Counted from the first letter of the stretch, positions 9,974 to 19,492 are shown. The stretch: 56,331 bases of DNA from Myxococcales bacterium (GCA_028287115.1 JAQBQF010000162.1:1-56331), one strand, 5' to 3'. Notes: a model not told the origin generated them from the letters alone. Numbers and translations: made by a program.

Positions 9974-11292
9974 GCGAGGTCATCTTCCGGGGCGGGACGA
10001 TCCTGACGATCGATCCGCAGCACCGAGTGCTCTCCGGTGATCTCGCGACGCGCGATGGAGCGATCGTCCAGGTCGGCGGCAATTACACCCCCAAGACGCC
10101 TGACTACACGATCCTCGACGCGACCGACTGCGTCGTCATGCCCGGCCTCGTTCAGGCTCACGTCCACACCTGCCAGACGCTGGCGCGCGGCCGCGCCGAT
10201 GATCTCGAGCTCCTCGATTGGCTGCGCAACGTGATCTGGCCGTATGAAGCTTCGCTCGATGAAGCCGCGGCCGCTGCGGCCGGCGAGCTCGCGTGCGCGG
10301 AGCTGCTGCTCGGTGGCACGACAGCGATCCTCGACATGGCGACCGTCCATCACACCGACGCGATCTTCGGCGCCGCCGAGCGCTCCGGCATCCGCGCGAC
10401 GATCGGCAAGGCGATGATGGACGCCGACGATCCGCAGATCCCGAAGGGCCTGCGCGAAACCACCGCGCACTCTCTCGACGAATCCGCGCGCCTGATCAAG
10501 CAATGGCACGGCACCGCGAACGATCGCCTGCGCTACGCCTATGCGCCGCGGTTCGTCCTGTCGTGCACCGACGAGCTCCTGCGCGAGGTCGGCATCCAGG
10601 CGAAAGCGAAAGGCGTGCGGATCCACACGCACGCGAGCGAGAACACAGGCGAGGTCGCGCTCGTCCGCGAGCGGTTCGGCAAGGACAACATCGTCGTCCT
10701 CGACGAGCTCGGCCTGCTCGGCCCGCACACTTGCGTGGCGCACTGCATCCACCTCACCGAGACCGAGCGCGCCCTGCTCGCCTCGCGCGGCGCGCACGTC
10801 TGCAGCTGCCCATCCTCGAACCTCAAGCTCGCGTCGGGGGTGTGCCCGCTCCCCGAGCTGATCGCCGCCGGTGTCTCGGTCGCGATCGGCGCCGACGGCG
10901 CTCCCTGCAACAACAACCTCGACGGCTTCATGGAGCTCCGTCTCGCTGCCCTGCTCCACAAGCCGCGCGTAGGCCCGCGCACCCTGCCCGCGCCGGAAGC
11001 GGTTCGCCTCGCGACCCTCGGCGGCGCCGCCGCGCTCGGCCTCGCGGACCGCATCGGCTCGCTGGAAGTCGGTAAGCGCGGCGACGTGATCGCCGTCGAC
11101 GTCTCGTCGCTCCACACGATCCCCGCCGCGAGCCCGTGGTCGCAGATCACGTACTCGGCGAAATCCTCCGACGTTCGTCACGTCGCGGTCGACGGCTCCG
11201 TCATCGTTCGCGATCGCAGGCTGCTAACCCTCGATGTCGCGCAGGTCAAAGATCGCGCACGCAAAGCGGCGGCGCGCTTGTTCACGAAGTGA
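9970..11292 (+). CDS. Amidohydrolase, MTA/SAH-deaminase family
   Basis: A 440-residue metal-dependent hydrolase starting at GTG 9970 (GTGA overlap with cdd). The TIM-barrel metal site reads PGLVQAHVHTCQTL (HxH), HTHASEN with the third His, AHCIHLTE with the fourth, and IGADGAPCNNNLDG with the Asp. The overall form matches the branch that includes 5-methylthioadenosine/S-adenosylhomocysteine deaminases and the AtzA/TrzN chlorohydrolases. In this operon, deamination of a purine nucleoside (5'-deoxyadenosine, adenosine or a guanine-type base) is the most sensible role, but the exact substrate is inferred from context only. Confidence 0.88.
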   Translation: MSEVIFRGGTILTIDPQHRVLSGDLATRDGAIVQVGGNYTPKTPDYTILDATDCVVMPGLVQAHVHTCQTLARGRADDLELLDWLRNVIWPYEASLDEAAAAAAGELACAELLLGGTTAILDMATVHHTDAIFGAAERSGIRATIGKAMMDADDPQIPKGLRETTAHSLDESARLIKQWHGTANDRLRYAYAPRFVLSCTDELLREVGIQAKAKGVRIHTHASENTGEVALVRERFGKDNIVVLDELGLLGPHTCVAHCIHLTETERALLASRGAHVCSCPSSNLKLASGVCPLPELIAAGVSVAIGADGAPCNNNLDGFMELRLAALLHKPRVGPRTLPAPEAVRLATLGGAAALGLADRIGSLEVGKRGDVIAVDVSSLHTIPAASPWSQITYSAKSSDVRHVAVDGSVIVRDRRLLTLDVAQVKDRARKAAARLFTK

Positions 11293-11356
11293 AGAGATCG
11301 CCTGCGGAGGAGCATGCACCACCCGGCCTTAGATGCGACGTACAGCCAGTCCAGCA

Positions 11357-11362
11357 TATGAT
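11357..11362 (+). promoter_or_regulatory. -10-like box of the DUF2723 gene
   Basis: TATGAT (5 of 6 to consensus) ends 6 nt before an in-frame TTG at 11369. This points to TTG 11369 rather than the upstream ATG 11333 as the translation start. Confidence 0.45.
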
Positions 11363-11368
11363 CGGGGC

Positions 11369-13105
11369 TTGAGAGACCGGCTTGCTCGGCTCGCGTTCGA
11401 GCGCGGTTTTCTGATCGGGCTCGTCGTCCTGGTCGCCTATCTGTGGCTAGCGCCCGCGCACATCGTCGCCGCAGACAATGCCGAGTTCGCCACCCTCGGC
11501 GACATCGGCGGTCGCGCCCACCCGTCGGGGTATCCCCTCTACGTGCTGTGGTTGCGCGCGATGTCGTGGTTGCCGGCCGCGAGCGCTGCTCACCGTGCTG
11601 CCCTTGCGACTTCATTTCTCGCCGCGGTGCAAGTCGTCGTTCTGCACGCGGCTTGCCGCGCATGGGGTGCGCGCCCGAGTGCAGCGACATTCACGGTCGC
11701 GATCTTCGCCGCTGCACCGATCGTGTTGCGCGTCCACACAGAGGCGGATGTCTTCGCGCTCAATAGCCTCGTTGCATCCGTGATCCTCTGGCTCGCGGCG
11801 GCGGAAGGACCGGTGCGCGGGACCATGCGATGCACGCTGCTCGGGCTGGCTGCCGGCCTCGGTCTCGCGAATAACCTCACGTGCGCGCTGCTCGCGCCGA
11901 TCGGCCTGCTCGGCATCTTGCGCGGTATGCGCGAGGCAAGCTCCATGCTTCGCAGTGCCGCCGCGGCGTTGGGGAGCTTCGCGATAGGTCTCGCGCCCTA
12001 CGTTTATCTATTCGTCGCGCCCGACCCGGCGTCATGGGCGCCCGTGAATACGCTCGGCGACCTCCTCGACACGTTTCTTCGTCGCGACTACGGATACACC
12101 TCGCATCTACCAAGTGGAGCGAGGATTCCACTTTCGACAAGCCTCGCCGCTCACGCTGCGCTGATCGGCCGGATCTGGCTGTGGTTTCCGGCAGTACTTG
12201 GTCTCGCAATCCTGGGACGTAACTGCGTCAAGTCGAGTGATCGCTGGGGCTGGTGGATGCTGGCGCTGTCGTGGCTGATCGTCGGTCCGCTGTTCGCGTC
12301 ACAGCTCGGCGTCGATCCGCGTGGCGTCGGCGGATACATAGGTGGGCGGATGCAGATCTTGTCCGCGGTCGTGTTCGCGGTCCCGATAGCGTGCGGGTTC
12401 GATCTGATCGCACGGCGGCTACAGCGCCCACTCGCTCCGCGGATCGTCTCTGCGCTAGCGATCGTCGGCTTTGTCGCGCTTGCCTTCCTTGCGTACCCGC
12501 GACTTCAGAGACTCCACTCCTCTGTGGTCGAGGTGGGCGTGCGCAACATGCTGCGGTCGCTACCGCAAGACGCGATCGTGATCGTGGTGTCCGAAGATCA
12601 ATGCTTCGGAGCTCGCTACCTGCAACTCGTATCCGGCGAACGGCGCGATGTCGCGGTCGTGTGCTGGACCCTGACGACTCGTGACTGGTATCGCGGACGT
12701 CTGTCGCGCGCGGGCGTGACGATCGCGCCCTCTCGCGGCGGGGTCGCGACGGTCGCCCAAGCAGAGGCCCTGATCGCAACAGGACGCCCGCTGTTCGTCG
12801 ACGACGCACAGACGGACATCCTCGCGCAGCTTCCCAGCTATCCAGTCGGGGTGCTGCTTCGCGTGCTTCCTCGCGGCGTTCCGACACCGAGCCTTGGTGA
12901 GGTCGTCGAGAACAACCGCACGATCTACGCGGCCTTTGATTTCGATTACCCGCGTCCCACGCGCGACGACGACTTCGCGGCGGTCGCACACTTTCGGTAT
13001 GCGCACCCTTGGCGCGTCCTGGCGAAGCAACTCGAAGCGGCAGGCGACGGCAGCGGTGCTGCGGCGGCAAACGAGCTGGCCCAGGAGCTTCGCCCGATCG
13101 AATAA
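11369..13105 (+). CDS. DUF2723 / TMEM260-like multi-pass membrane protein
   Basis: About 578 residues with ten or so membrane spans in the first two thirds and a soluble C-terminal part. The first outer loop carries DNAEFATLGDIGG and HPSGYPLYVLW, the hallmark of DUF2723, a GT-C-fold family related to protein O-mannosyltransferases; the acidic residue there is the likely catalytic base. A second conserved piece is HTEADVFALNSLVAS. It probably transfers a sugar from a lipid carrier on the outer side of the inner membrane. The longer ATG start at 11333 is possible, but the SD-like GGAGGAG there is too far upstream. It is monocistronic and faces the minus-strand AAA ATPase gene. Confidence 0.82.
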   Translation: MRDRLARLAFERGFLIGLVVLVAYLWLAPAHIVAADNAEFATLGDIGGRAHPSGYPLYVLWLRAMSWLPAASAAHRAALATSFLAAVQVVVLHAACRAWGARPSAATFTVAIFAAAPIVLRVHTEADVFALNSLVASVILWLAAAEGPVRGTMRCTLLGLAAGLGLANNLTCALLAPIGLLGILRGMREASSMLRSAAAALGSFAIGLAPYVYLFVAPDPASWAPVNTLGDLLDTFLRRDYGYTSHLPSGARIPLSTSLAAHAALIGRIWLWFPAVLGLAILGRNCVKSSDRWGWWMLALSWLIVGPLFASQLGVDPRGVGGYIGGRMQILSAVVFAVPIACGFDLIARRLQRPLAPRIVSALAIVGFVALAFLAYPRLQRLHSSVVEVGVRNMLRSLPQDAIVIVVSEDQCFGARYLQLVSGERRDVAVVCWTLTTRDWYRGRLSRAGVTIAPSRGGVATVAQAEALIATGRPLFVDDAQTDILAQLPSYPVGVLLRVLPRGVPTPSLGEVVENNRTIYAAFDFDYPRPTRDDDFAAVAHFRYAHPWRVLAKQLEAAGDGSGAAAANELAQELRPIE

Positions 13106-13168
13106 CGCTACGCGGTCGTGTCTCTCGGTGGCGCTCGCTCCGCCAAGGAAACGCCGCGGAGAATTCTC

Positions 13169-15244
13169 CTAATCGACGAGGCGCCCGCGTGCGACCAGCA
13201 TGCCGCGGCCGTGATACTCGGCCTCGACGGCGCGCATGAGGTAGTCGTTGCCGAGCGAGCGACCCTCCGCGGCCGCGAGGTAGGCCGCGCGCAGGACGAT
13301 GTTGCGGATGTAGCCGCCCGACAGCTCGAACCGTTTGGCGAGCGTGTCGAAGTCGACCTTGCCTTGGATCGGCGTCTCTGCGGGGAGCATGCGCTTCCAC
13401 AGCTCGGCGCGCAGCGACTCATCGGGAAACGGGAACCGGATGTCGAACGACAGCCGGCGGGTCAGCGCCGGATCGATCCCGCCCTCGAGGTTGGTCGTCA
13501 TGATCGCGATGCCGTGGAAGCTCTCGAGGCGCGAGAGCATGTAGTTGACCTCGACGTTGGCGAACCGCTCACCTGCGCTCTTGGGATCGACGGAGCGCTT
13601 ACCGAGCAACGCGTCGGCCTCGTCGAACAGCAGCACCACGTGGCCCGTCTCGGCGGCGTCAAACGCGCGCGCCAGGTTCTTCTCCGTCTCGCCGATCCAC
13701 TTCGACATGACTCGCGAAAGATCGATCTGGTAGAGATCGAGCCCGAGGTCGCGCGCGATCAGGCCGGCGGCCATCGACTTGCCCGTGCCCGGCTGGCCGC
13801 TGAACAACGCGATCGTTCCGACGCCCTTGCCGAGCTTGCGCGCGAACCCCCAGCGGCCGAGGACCGTGGAGCGGTGGCGAAGTTGATTGCCGATCTCGCG
13901 AAGCGTGCGCAACAGGTCGGGCGGGAGCACCAGGTCGTCCCAGGTCTGGGAGACGTTGATGCGTTGCGCGACGGTGCCGAGGTCGCTCGCGAACTCGTTG
14001 CGGACGCCACGCGCGACGTCCTCGGTGGTCGCGACGTTGCTGCCCCGGACGCGAGCCTCGAGCCGCGCCGTCGTGGCGAGGCGCGCGATCGCGCCGGCGC
14101 CGACGCGATACAGCGATGCCAGCTCCCCGGCCGGCACCTCGGACAGCACCTCGCTCCAGATCGCCTCGCGGCGGTGCGTCTCCGGTATCCCGATGTCGCG
14201 CACGATCATCGTGCGACCGACGCCGAGTCGCGGCAGCTCGAGGCTGTCGCACGCGATCAGGATCGGTTGCGACGAGCTTCCGAGCTCCGCGCGCAGCGCC
14301 TGACCGCGATCGCCGGTCAATGCCTCGCCGCGCGTGATCAAGAGCTGCGCGCCGATCAGCAGCGCTTCGCGGAGCACCACGCCACCGAGCTCCGCCGAGC
14401 CCGCGCGGCCGAGCAGCGCCTCGGCGTCGACCGCGAGGAGCGGAAGCTCGAGCCGGCGGCACGCTTCGCGCGCGATCTCGCCGCGGCCGACACCACGCGG
14501 GCCGCGGAGGATGAAATCGCCCGGGTTGTCGTCACCGCGCCGGCTCGCGAGAAACGCGCGAACCTCCTCGATCCGATCCTCGAGCGCGGCGACCGCTGCT
14601 GGCGGTAACACGGGTGCGGCCGTGGGCGCGATGACTTGCGCCTCTCCCGAGAACGCACCGTCGAGATCGCGGTCGAGCACCAACCAACGCACGAGCCGCG
14701 GCGCCGCGCGAACGGTGGCGGCCGCGAACGTGTCTCCGGCGCGCTCGGTGAGCTCGACCAAGCGGTGACGACGCAGCGGTGCCCCATCGCCGAGCGCGAC
14801 GAGGATCTCGGGAGCCAGCGCTTCCCCGAACAGCATCATGAGCGTGCCGACCGAAGGTGCCGTACCGGGCGCCCCGCCGCGGGCATAGCCGGCGAGCGTG
14901 CGCGCAACCGGATCGATCTCGATCGCGAGCAGCGTCGCGAGCACGCCGCTCGTCAGGCCGCCGCCACCGATCGAGCGAGCGAGCCGCGCGATCCGCGGCG
15001 TCTCGGGCGCAACCACCGCGTCGGGCGGACGTCGCGCGGGTGCAGGAGCGCGCAGATCCTGTTGATCGACCCAGGTGACCAGCTTCTCGATATCGCTCGC
15101 GTCGGGCGCGGTCGACAGCACGGCATCGGAGCGGGCGAGGAGGCCGCTGTTCCAGCCGGCGCGGATCGCCCACGCGAACATCGCGCGGCCGTAGCCGATG
15201 ACGCCGGCGAGATCCTCTGGCGCGTGATCGCGAGTCCACTGCAT
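13169..15244 (-). CDS. AAA+ ATPase of contractile-injection-system type
   Basis: A 691-residue protein from ATG 15244; longer in-frame starts would overlap the preceding gene. The C-terminal AAA+ module is complete: Walker [14 protein letters not shown] (Lys about 489), [14 protein letters not shown], Walker [32 protein letters not shown], sensor [16 protein letters not shown] and [13 protein letters not shown]. This is very close to the ATPases of extracellular contractile injection systems (Afp15/Pvc15 group). Around residue 240 a second, decayed P-loop ([10 protein letters not shown], no GKT) suggests a degenerate N-terminal ATPase domain, also typical. Last gene of a three-gene run with the pentapeptide protein 10 bp upstream. 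No sheath, tube or baseplate gene is in the window. Confidence 0.88.
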   Translation of the reverse strand: MQWTRDHAPEDLAGVIGYGRAMFAWAIRAGWNSGLLARSDAVLSTAPDASDIEKLVTWVDQQDLRAPAPARRPPDAVVAPETPRIARLARSIGGGGLTSGVLATLLAIEIDPVARTLAGYARGGAPGTAPSVGTLMMLFGEALAPEILVALGDGAPLRRHRLVELTERAGDTFAAATVRAAPRLVRWLVLDRDLDGAFSGEAQVIAPTAAPVLPPAAVAALEDRIEEVRAFLASRRGDDNPGDFILRGPRGVGRGEIAREACRRLELPLLAVDAEALLGRAGSAELGGVVLREALLIGAQLLITRGEALTGDRGQALRAELGSSSQPILIACDSLELPRLGVGRTMIVRDIGIPETHRREAIWSEVLSEVPAGELASLYRVGAGAIARLATTARLEARVRGSNVATTEDVARGVRNEFASDLGTVAQRINVSQTWDDLVLPPDLLRTLREIGNQLRHRSTVLGRWGFARKLGKGVGTIALFSGQPGTGKSMAAGLIARDLGLDLYQIDLSRVMSKWIGETEKNLARAFDAAETGHVVLLFDEADALLGKRSVDPKSAGERFANVEVNYMLSRLESFHGIAIMTTNLEGGIDPALTRRLSFDIRFPFPDESLRAELWKRMLPAETPIQGKVDFDTLAKRFELSGGYIRNIVLRAAYLAAAEGRSLGNDYLMRAVEAEYHGRGMLVARGRLVD

Positions 15245-15254
15245 GGAGCCAACT

Positions 15255-16205
15255 CTAGTTCGTTGCCAGTTGATCGGCGTTCCGCGCGGTCGACAGATCG
15301 ACGCCATCGACGCCCTGGAATCTGGCCAGCGCGATATCGGCATCCGCTATCGAGGTCTCCGAAAATCGCGCGCCGATGAACGTACAGCCGCGCAGGTCGG
15401 CGCGATCGAGAACCACGCGGGTTAGCGTGGCATCGCGAAAGCTCGATCCGATCAACTGCGCCTCGACGAGCAAGGTCTTGTCGAAATTTGCCCGATCGAA
15501 GAACGCCTGCGGAGCGTCGAGCTTCATCGCCTCGCCGCCACGCAGGGTGACGCCGACGAACGACGCACCGGCGGCATGAGCGCCGCGCAGGATCGCGTGC
15601 GATAGCTCGGCACCGTCCAGCGACGCGCTGACGAGCACCGCTTCCTCGAGGTTGACTGCGCGAGCACGCAGTCCGCTCAAGTCGGCGCCGATCAGCGACG
15701 CGCGGATCAGCTGGACGTCGTCGAGCTTGCAGCCGCCGAGTCGCGCGCCGTCGAGGCACGCGCCCGAGAGCGTCGCGCCGCTGAGATCGGCGTCGCCGAG
15801 ATCCGCACCGCTGAGATCGGCCATGATCATCGGCGCGACCGCGCGGCGACCGGCGCGCATCTCGTTCCACCGTGCGGCGCCCTTCCACAACAGCTCGAGC
15901 TGGCGCACGGCCTCCCATGGGCCATCGCCGCGCAGCCCACCGAGGCGCGTGTTCTCGAGTCGCGCCTTGGCGAGCAGCAGACCATCGACCTCGGCACCTT
16001 CGAGGTTTGCGCCGCTGAGATCGCAGAAGTCCAAGCGCGCCGCGCGCAGTGCCAGGCCGGCGAGGTCGGCATCGCGCAGCGACACGCGCGTACCCGCCTC
16101 GAGCGCCTGGACCTGCCGGTTGAAATCGGCGACGTCCCTGCGCAGCAACGCCGCCCAGGCCGTCGCATCCTCGGGATCCAGGACCCCGCTCGGATCCGAA
16201 GCCAT
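15255..16205 (-). CDS. Pentapeptide-repeat protein
   Basis: A 316-residue protein. After about 45 residues, two blocks of A(D/N)LxX repeats can be read: LRDADLAGLALRAARLDF and DLSGANLEGAEVDGL, then, after an unrelated helical insert of about 35 residues (LELLWKGAARWNEM), a long block from ADLSGADLGDADLSGATL to the C-terminus. Such repeats fold into a right-handed quadrilateral beta helix. Its ATG overlaps the stop of the upstream gene (TGATG), and the AAA ATPase follows 10 bp later, so it is part of that unit. The function is unknown; pentapeptide proteins are frequent beside injection-system effectors. Confidence 0.88.
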   Translation of the reverse strand: MASDPSGVLDPEDATAWAALLRRDVADFNRQVQALEAGTRVSLRDADLAGLALRAARLDFCDLSGANLEGAEVDGLLLAKARLENTRLGGLRGDGPWEAVRQLELLWKGAARWNEMRAGRRAVAPMIMADLSGADLGDADLSGATLSGACLDGARLGGCKLDDVQLIRASLIGADLSGLRARAVNLEEAVLVSASLDGAELSHAILRGAHAAGASFVGVTLRGGEAMKLDAPQAFFDRANFDKTLLVEAQLIGSSFRDATLTRVVLDRADLRGCTFIGARFSETSIADADIALARFQGVDGVDLSTARNADQLATN

Positions 16206-18064
16206 CAGTCGCCCTTCTTCGGCGGCGGCGTTCGCGTCTTCGCGATCACAGCGTTGACCTTACGCCACGCGCTGTTCAAGGCGTTGTCGAGCTCTCGTCG
16301 TGATGCGGCCTGCGCCTTCGGATCGGCCGGGGCCGGCGCGTCCACGGGCACTGCGCCGGGAAGCTCTGCCGCGACCTCGGGCTCGTTCGCGTTCCGGAAC
16401 AGCACCGGCACCTGCGAGCCCATGCGCATCACCGCGGCGCGCAGTGCAGGAACGCTCCGGAACCCGAGCGTCAGGCACAGCTCGCGGCATTTGGCCTCCT
16501 GCGCGTCCGAGCTGCCTCCGCCGTCTTTGAGAGACACGGCGAGCTCGCCGAGCGTCTTGAGCGCCGCATAGTCGGTCGCGCCGGCGCCTCCGAGCCGATT
16601 GGACGCGACGATCATGCGGTGGATGTACTTGCCGCCTTTGAACGCGGCGGCCCCGAGGTTGTCCTCGTAGTGTCCGAAGTCCTTGAGCACGTCACCGACC
16701 TGCTCGTGGAACGAGTGAAGCATCTCGGGGTCGGTAAGTCCGACGTGGATCGTGTCCATCTCGCGCTTCTTCTTTTGGCCGGCGCCGATCTGCATTCCGA
16801 CCACGACGTGATTGACGCCGCCGTCCGTGGTGTACGCCTCGTTTGCATAGACCAGCGACTCCGAGATTCGCGAGCGCAACGACAGCATCGTCATCTCGAT
16901 CTCTTTGTCGAGCCCGACGGCTCCACCTTTCTTGCGCTCGAGCAACGCTTGGAGATGCTCGCGCAGCGCTCCGATCCCCATCAGCTTGTCCTCGTACAGC
17001 CGGTTGGCCGCTGCCATCTTGATCGCGTCTTCGGCGCGATGCTCGCCGACCACGGCTTGGTGTGCGCGCGCCGCCGCGGCGACGTCGGTGAGGCCAGCCT
17101 CGGCCTTCGTCGACTCATCCTTCATGGTCTCGACCACCGCGTGGATGTTGGCGTCGAACGCGTCGAACCGCGCCTCGGCGATCATCAGCTTGTGGCGCAT
17201 GTTGGCGGTCTTGCCGCCGGGGCCCTCCTGCTGCGAGGTCTTGTACGCGCCCCATTCCGTCGCCGTCATGTAGCGGCGCAGGTGGACGAGCGCCCAGATC
17301 TCCTGATCGTCGGTGTCCTGTGCCTTGAGCCCTTCGTCGGCGAGCGGTCCCTCTTTCTGCGGGACGATCGTCCCTACCTTGGCCTTGTCGTCCTTGCCAA
17401 GCTTGGTGCCTTCAGGGGTGACCACATCGAACCCGTGCATGAAGTCGAGCCCGTAGACGTTGACGTCGTACACGGTGCCTGGCTCGAGCGCCCAGGCGTT
17501 GTCGGTCTTGAACCGCGAGTTGAACAGCCCGACCACCTTGTGCGTGAACGGGCCTTTGAGGTTGACGTCGACGTCCGACGTGACGGTTTCGCTGCCGGAA
17601 TACTCCCAGGTCAGGCGCTCGTTGGCCGACTTCCCCGCGGCGCGCGGCTCACCGACGAGATCCGCGTCGCGCACCTTGCGCAGCGTGTTGTTGAACTCGA
17701 CCGTGCGGAGCCCGATCAGGCGCCACATCAGCTCCTGCATGGTCTCCGCCTGCGTCGGCGCTGCCTTCCCTCCGTCGGGCCACTTGTTCTTGATCAGCGC
17801 ATCCTTCGCTGCGAACCAGTTCTCACCAAACGGCCCCTTCAGGATCGTCTTTAGCTGGTCTTTGTGGGGGATGGTGTCGGCGTCCTTCACCATGCCTTTG
17901 CCGGTCTGGTACTTCTCGACTTGCCGCTGCGTGAGGCTGCGCAGCGCGGCATAGCTCGACAGATCCACCGCGGCTTCCGCGGGTGCGACGGCGGGGCCGG
18001 CCGCAACGGGGCCAGCGACAGCCTTCTCTGCGGGTGCGGGCGCCTTGTCGTCTTCTTTGGGCAT
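16205..18064 (-). CDS. Large protein with nucleotidyltransferase-like motif, injection-system effector candidate
   Basis: A 619-residue soluble protein without signal peptide. ATG 18064 is preferred over 18097 because GGAG lies 6 nt before it. A low-complexity Ala/Pro/Glu start (about 1-35) is followed by helices, then near residues 165-215 the run SGSETVTSDVDVNLKG and, about 40 residues on, TVYDVNVYGLDF. This GS-x5-DVD plus a later Asp recalls the active site of nucleotidyltransferases, but the spacing is not canonical. The rest is mostly helical with a C-terminal Ala/Pro/Lys tail. First gene of the trio with the pentapeptide protein and AAA ATPase, so it may be the cargo. I do not recognise a named family with certainty. 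Confidence 0.75.
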   Translation of the reverse strand: MPKEDDKAPAPAEKAVAGPVAAGPAVAPAEAAVDLSSYAALRSLTQRQVEKYQTGKGMVKDADTIPHKDQLKTILKGPFGENWFAAKDALIKNKWPDGGKAAPTQAETMQELMWRLIGLRTVEFNNTLRKVRDADLVGEPRAAGKSANERLTWEYSGSETVTSDVDVNLKGPFTHKVVGLFNSRFKTDNAWALEPGTVYDVNVYGLDFMHGFDVVTPEGTKLGKDDKAKVGTIVPQKEGPLADEGLKAQDTDDQEIWALVHLRRYMTATEWGAYKTSQQEGPGGKTANMRHKLMIAEARFDAFDANIHAVVETMKDESTKAEAGLTDVAAAARAHQAVVGEHRAEDAIKMAAANRLYEDKLMGIGALREHLQALLERKKGGAVGLDKEIEMTMLSLRSRISESLVYANEAYTTDGGVNHVVVGMQIGAGQKKKREMDTIHVGLTDPEMLHSFHEQVGDVLKDFGHYEDNLGAAAFKGGKYIHRMIVASNRLGGAGATDYAALKTLGELAVSLKDGGGSSDAQEAKCRELCLTLGFRSVPALRAAVMRMGSQVPVLFRNANEPEVAAELPGAVPVDAPAPADPKAQAASRRELDNALNSAWRKVNAVIAKTRTPPPKKGD

Positions 18065-18169
18065 AAAGCTCCACCAACTGGTGTAACGGTCGCCCATTAT
18101 ACGGAAAAAGCCGTCGATCTACCCCGTCTAATTCGAGCCGATCTTCGCCGAACACCCGAGCTCGCGGGT

Positions 18170-18619
18170 TCAGTTCAGCTCGGCGAAGAACACCGAGACG
18201 ATGCTGCCGTCGATCGAGCACGTCAGCTCGCCCGCGCGAAGCTCGTCCGCTTGAATCGAGGTGCCTTGGCCGCACTTCGCGATCAGGTCGCCCATGCCGA
18301 GCGGATCGGAGTCCCAGACCCACAGCTCGATCGAGGCGCCGCGATCGATGCGTCGCGTCACCTGATCGGTCCAATCTGCGGTGAACGAGTTGGAGACGTC
18401 TTGCGTCGTCAGGATCACGTTTCCGTCGACGTAGAGCTGCGCGTACGGATCGGGCGCGCTCCCGTCCGTATCCCACAGGGTTCCGTTCGGCTCCCGCGCG
18501 GCGACGTCTGCGTGACCGACGGTGATCGCGAAGTCATGACCGAACACACCTGCGTCGACGCTGTCGTGGATCGCGCAGCCCGCGAGCAAGCTACAGGCGA
18601 TCAGCGCGTGCATCCTCAT
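18170..18619 (-). CDS. C2-like lipoprotein
   Basis: A 149-residue lipoprotein: signal peptide MRMHALIACSLLAGC with lipobox LAGC, Cys15. The mature part resembles a C2-type beta sandwich: DGSAPDPYAQLYVDG, then TADWTDQV and LWVWDSDPLGMGDLIAKCG compare with the D-x-DP-Y and V-x-D-x-D loops of C2 domains, which bind calcium and membranes. Start ATG 18619 has GAGGT just upstream (TTGAGGTTAC). It runs divergently from the RRM gene, with about 150 bp between them. Similar exported C2-like lipoproteins are common in myxobacteria; the role is unknown. Confidence 0.75.
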   Translation of the reverse strand: MRMHALIACSLLAGCAIHDSVDAGVFGHDFAITVGHADVAAREPNGTLWDTDGSAPDPYAQLYVDGNVILTTQDVSNSFTADWTDQVTRRIDRGASIELWVWDSDPLGMGDLIAKCGQGTSIQADELRAGELTCSIDGSIVSVFFAELN

Positions 18620-18700
18620 GTAACCTCAACGGTATCACCGCGGTCGTGCCACTTGCTGTGACCAGGCAGGGGTGCTACATCCGTGGCGCGCGCTCGGTGA

Positions 18701-18716
18701 GGGCGAACGTTCGCCC
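18701..18716. promoter_or_regulatory. Perfect 16-bp palindrome upstream of the RRM gene
   Basis: GGGCGAACGTTCGCCC is identical to its reverse complement. It lies 52 bp before the RRM start, in the 149-bp gap between divergent genes. A weak TTGCTG-17-TACATC pair lies just upstream (about 18653-18681), which would place the palindrome near +10. It could be a repressor site or a 5' leader hairpin. Confidence 0.5.
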
Positions 18717-18768
18717 CCGTTGGCTCTAGGGGTCGACTGACTTTCGGAGCATCAGAAAGAAACACGCA

Positions 18769-19176
18769 ATGGCGAATCGCTTGTATGTCGGCAACCTTCC
18801 GTTCCACGCCACCGAGGACCTGATCCAGAAGCGCTTCGCTTCTTGTGGCGAGGTCGCCGCGGTCAACCTCATGCTCGATCGCGTCAGCGGTCAGTCCCGC
18901 GGTTTCTGCTTCGTCGAGATGGCGACATCCGAAGGTGCTCAAAAAGCGATCGCCGACCTCAATGGTCAGGATTTCGAAGGCCGCTCGTTGCGCGTCGACG
19001 TCGCTGAAGAGCGACGCGGCGGCGGCGGCGGCGGTGGTGGTGGTGGTCGCGGCGGCGGTGGTGGTGGTTACGGCGGTGGTGGTGGTGGCCGGGGCGGCGG
19101 CGGTGGTGGTGGCGGCTACGGCGGTGGAGGCGGCGGCGGTGGCGATCGCGGCGGTGGCCGCCGTGGCGGTCGATAA
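18769..19176 (+). CDS. Glycine-rich RRM RNA-binding protein
   Basis: A 135-residue protein. The single RNA-recognition motif (about 1-80) has RNP2 RLYVGNLPF and RNP1 SRGFCFVEM, plus the closing GRSLRVDVAEER. The tail (about 84-135) is nearly pure glycine with interspersed R, Y and D (RGG/YGG style), as in bacterial and plant glycine-rich RNA chaperones. It probably binds single-stranded RNA, perhaps in cold or stress response. The GGC/GGT-rich tail explains the artificial open frames on the other strand. A 92-residue gene follows after 2 nt. Confidence 0.93.
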   Translation: MANRLYVGNLPFHATEDLIQKRFASCGEVAAVNLMLDRVSGQSRGFCFVEMATSEGAQKAIADLNGQDFEGRSLRVDVAEERRGGGGGGGGGGRGGGGGGYGGGGGGRGGGGGGGGYGGGGGGGGDRGGGRRGGR

Positions 19177-19178
19177 AC

Positions 19179-19457
19179 ATGAACGCACACGCATCACAAC
19201 TCCGCGGTCGGCCAGATAAGATCTTTATCTCGGTCGACGAGAGCACGGGCCGTTCGACGATGTCGTTCCAGCCGCCGGATGTGTCTGCGCCCGTTCAGCA
19301 CGAAGACGACAAGACGGGCGCCGTGGCACTCAAAGAAGCGAAATCGATTGTCGAACGCTTCCCGGGTTGCTCGATCCACGGACCGCACTTCCATGCGGCT
19401 CGTCCGGCAGGGCGCATGAAGATGCGCCGCCGGGCTGCTCCAGGCGAAGAGTCGTAA
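19179..19457 (+). CDS. Small hypothetical protein downstream of RRM gene
   Basis: A 92-residue hydrophilic protein starting 2 nt after the RRM stop, so it is surely cotranscribed if translated. No signal peptide or membrane span. Features are a KAKSIVER-like helix, a CSIHGPHFHAARP patch rich in His, and a basic end (MKMRRRAA). I recognise no domain. The tight spacing to the RRM gene and the well-formed hairpin after it support a real gene. Confidence 0.55.
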   Translation: MNAHASQLRGRPDKIFISVDESTGRSTMSFQPPDVSAPVQHEDDKTGAVALKEAKSIVERFPGCSIHGPHFHAARPAGRMKMRRRAAPGEES

Positions 19458-19465
19458 GGCTAAAT

Positions 19466-19491
19466 CGCAGACCCACGTGTGTGGGTCTGCG
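19466..19491. terminator. Perfect 11-bp hairpin between RRM operon and ferritin gene
   Basis: CGCAGACCCAC and GTGGGTCTGCG form an uninterrupted 11-bp stem around a GTGT loop, 8 bp after the upstream stop. There is no U-run. It ends 1 bp before the TATCCT box of the ferritin-like gene, so it may act as a terminator, an operator over that promoter, or both. Confidence 0.5.
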
Positions 19492-19492
19492 C

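Noticed and set aside
18616..19197. Minus-strand frame full of Ala/Thr/Val repeats
   Set aside because: It is the antisense of the glycine-rich tail of the RRM gene.
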